A DNA stretch of 23,338 nt from Bacteroidota bacterium. GTDB taxonomy: Bacteria; Bacteroidota; Bacteroidia; Chitinophagales; Chitinophagaceae. The DNA lies in assembly GCA_023391015.1 (NCBI GenBank), contig JAEWBT010000127.1, positions 1 to 23,338 of the forward strand. Direction: 5' to 3'. This document shows positions 21,586 to 23,338 of the stretch, in pieces (position 1 is the stretch's first letter; every line of letters starts with the position of its first letter). The notes under the pieces are model-generated. The model was not told where the DNA came from. It ran no database searches and saw only the letters and a list, made by a program, of their open reading frames with translations. Position numbers and translations under genes: made by a program.

Positions 21586-23338
21586 ATGAATCCCGAAACC
21601 CCTACACCACCAGAAAACCTTTCAAACCAGCTTAAGATCTTGGGTATCAATGTGATGAACGGCCCGAACTACTGGTCCGACACCCGTTATCATCTCATCG
21701 TCATGCTGCTGGACCTGGGCCGGTTAGAAGCGTATCCAAGCAATAAAATTCCCGGTTTCCGGAAACGGCTGGAGGAAATCATGCCTTCGCTGTACAGTCA
21801 TCGCTGCTCCGAAGGCGTGGAAGGCGGCTTTTTTCACCGCGTGGAGGAAGGCACCTGGATGGGCCATATCATTGAGCACATTGCCCTGGAGATGCAGACG
21901 CTGGCGGGCATGGAAGTGGGCTTTGGCCGCACCCGCAATGCCGGAAAAGAAGGCGTTTACCATGTGGTGTTTAGCTACTACGAGGAAAAAGCCGGCGTTT
22001 ATGCTGCCAAAGAAGCGGTAGCGCTGGTGGAGGCCATTATTACCGGACAGGAATATGACCTGGCCCACACGGTGCAACGGCTGCGCGAAATCCGCGAGCA
22101 AGACCGCCTCGGCCCGTCCACCGGCTCGCTGGTGGATGAAGCGCGCCGCCGCCGCATTCCCTGGATTCGCATCAACAAACGCTCACTGGTGCAACTGGGC
22201 TACGGTAAAAATCAAAAACGCATTCAGGCCACGATTGCTTCCACCACTTCGAGCATTGCCGTGGAACTGGCCTGCAACAAGGAAGAAACCAAAAACATCC
22301 TGGAAGCCGCCGAAGTGCCGGTGCCTAAGGGCGTGATCATCCGCAGCGAAGAAGAGATCGAAAGCGCCGTGCGCCGCGTGGGCTTTCCGCTCGTTACCAA
22401 GCCGCTCAACGGCAACCACGGGCGTGGGGCGGTTACCAACATCCGCACACTCGAAGAAGCTAAAATGGGTTTTGAAGAAGCCCAGAAACACAGCACTTCC
22501 GTGATTGTAGAGAAATTCATCACCGGCCGCGACCACCGTGTGCTGGTGATCAACTACAAGTATGTTGCCGCTGCTGTGCGTACCCCTGCCGCCGTAACGG
22601 GCGACGGAAAATCCACGATTCAGGAACTGGTGGACAAAGTAAATGCCGACCCGCGCCGCGGCTACGGCCATGAAAACGTGCTGACCGAAATCAAAATCGA
22701 CCGCGTAACGATGGCGGTGTTGGAAGGCAAAGAATTAACCTTGGAAAGCGTGCTTCCGGAAGGCGAAGAGCTGTGGCTGAAGCCCACGGCCAACCTCAGC
22801 ACCGGCGGCACGGCTACCGACGTAACCGACAACGTGCACCCCGACAACATTGTGCTCTGCGAGCGCATTGCCCGTATTATCGGCCTGGACATTTGTGGGA
22901 TTGATATCATGGCCGACACGCTGGAGGTGCCCTTGATGCAAAGCGGCGGTGCCGTGTTGGAAGTGAATGCAGCACCCGGCTTCCGGATGCACCTGGACCC
23001 GACCGAAGGCTTGCCCCGAAACGTGGCCGGCCCGGTGATCGATATGCTGTTTCCGCCGGGCACCTCGGCCCGCATTCCCATTATAGCCGTAGCCGGAACC
23101 AACGGCAAAACCACCACCACGCGCCTCACCGCTCACATCATGCGCCAAACCGGCAAAACGGTGGGTTACACCACCACCGACGGTGTGTATATCGGCAACG
23201 AGCTGATGGTGCAGGGCGACTGCACCGGCCCCAAGAGCGCTGAATTTGTGTTGCGCGACCCAACGGTGGAAATCGCCGTGCTGGAATCGGCCCGCGGCGG
23301 CATTCTGCGCGCCGGGCTGGGGTATCACAAGTGCGATG
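21586..23338 (+). CDS. cphA: Cyanophycin synthetase (5' part; 3' end beyond the window)
   Basis: CphA polymerises Asp and Arg into cyanophycin using ATP, with an ATP-grasp domain adding Arg and a Mur-ligase-like domain adding Asp. The frame is open from ATG 21586 to the right edge (584 codons of a family total near 870-900). The N-domain reads 'MNGPNYWSDTRYHLIVMLLDLG' and 'EGTWMGHIIEHIALEMQTLAGMEVGFGRTR'. The ATP-grasp domain has 'VTKPLNGNHGRGAV', 'VEKFITGRDHRVLVI', 'NLSTGGTATDVTD' and the metal-binding 'VLEVNAAPGFRMH' (Glu459, Asn461). The Mur-ligase P-loop 'GTNGKTTTT' starts at residue 504, followed by 'VLESARGGILRAGLG'. All visible catalytic motifs are intact. No signal peptide is seen; the site of action is the cytoplasm. 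Confidence 0.96.
   Translation, partial: MNPETPTPPENLSNQLKILGINVMNGPNYWSDTRYHLIVMLLDLGRLEAYPSNKIPGFRKRLEEIMPSLYSHRCSEGVEGGFFHRVEEGTWMGHIIEHIALEMQTLAGMEVGFGRTRNAGKEGVYHVVFSYYEEKAGVYAAKEAVALVEAIITGQEYDLAHTVQRLREIREQDRLGPSTGSLVDEARRRRIPWIRINKRSLVQLGYGKNQKRIQATIASTTSSIAVELACNKEETKNILEAAEVPVPKGVIIRSEEEIESAVRRVGFPLVTKPLNGNHGRGAVTNIRTLEEAKMGFEEAQKHSTSVIVEKFITGRDHRVLVINYKYVAAAVRTPAAVTGDGKSTIQELVDKVNADPRRGYGHENVLTEIKIDRVTMAVLEGKELTLESVLPEGEELWLKPTANLSTGGTATDVTDNVHPDNIVLCERIARIIGLDICGIDIMADTLEVPLMQSGGAVLEVNAAPGFRMHLDPTEGLPRNVAGPVIDMLFPPGTSARIPIIAVAGTNGKTTTTRLTAHIMRQTGKTVGYTTTDGVYIGNELMVQGDCTGPKSAEFVLRDPTVEIAVLESARGGILRAGLGYHKCD

Overview
The window comes from a Bacteroidota chromosome of moderate GC, probably from the Chitinophagia/Saprospiria side; the exact taxon cannot be fixed from sequence alone. 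Three things point there. There is a giant secreted PKD/Ig-repeat protein with a gliding-motility-type (type IX secretion, type B) C-terminal domain, followed directly by a PorP/SprF-family gene. Several genes have TAnnTTTG-type -7 promoter boxes. Clear Shine-Dalgarno sites are largely absent. No rRNA, tRNA, CRISPR array or transposase gene was seen.

Layout. 1-2481 (-): 5' part of a large exported protein with Ig-like repeats, a glycine-rich domain and a LamG-like domain, running off the left edge. 2630-5238 (+): an overlapping two-component pair, a TPR sensor histidine kinase and a NarL/LuxR-type response regulator. 5337-6521 (+): an MFS transporter. 6561-6620: a compact palindromic repeat that supplies the stop codon of the next gene. 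6617-7393 (-): a queuosine-precursor transporter of the YhhQ/VUT family. 7535-9378 (-): a two-gene unit of a UPF0104/LPG-synthase-TM-like membrane protein and a DUF3108 protein. 9377-10021 (+): ruvC, whose ATG overlaps the ATG of the divergent membrane protein. 10128-18147 (-): the PorP/SprF protein downstream of the roughly 2300-residue PKD/Ig protein, read as a secretion/adhesion unit. 18282-18998 (-): pdxJ. 19110-23338: a cyanophycin block with a plant-type isoaspartyl peptidase/asparaginase (+), cyanophycinase (-) and cyanophycin synthetase (+, cut by the right edge).

How the genes work together. CphA makes the Asp-Arg polymer. CphB cuts it to beta-Asp-Arg dipeptides, and the isoaspartyl peptidase can split these to Asp and Arg, so one locus appears to hold the complete storage and recovery pathway. 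cphB and cphA diverge from a 111-bp spacer in which the two -7 boxes form an inverted repeat.

Two signals are not explained by the genes. A 10-bp palindrome, TTTCCGGAAA, occurs exactly 16 times by eye, in coding DNA and in spacers, but is absent from the 8-kb adhesin/PorP block. The 544-bp gap between the isoaspartyl peptidase and cyanophycinase genes holds five GAGGT motifs at an exact 21-bp period, several within AGAGGTnnACCTCT dyads. All counts were made by reading, not by computation.
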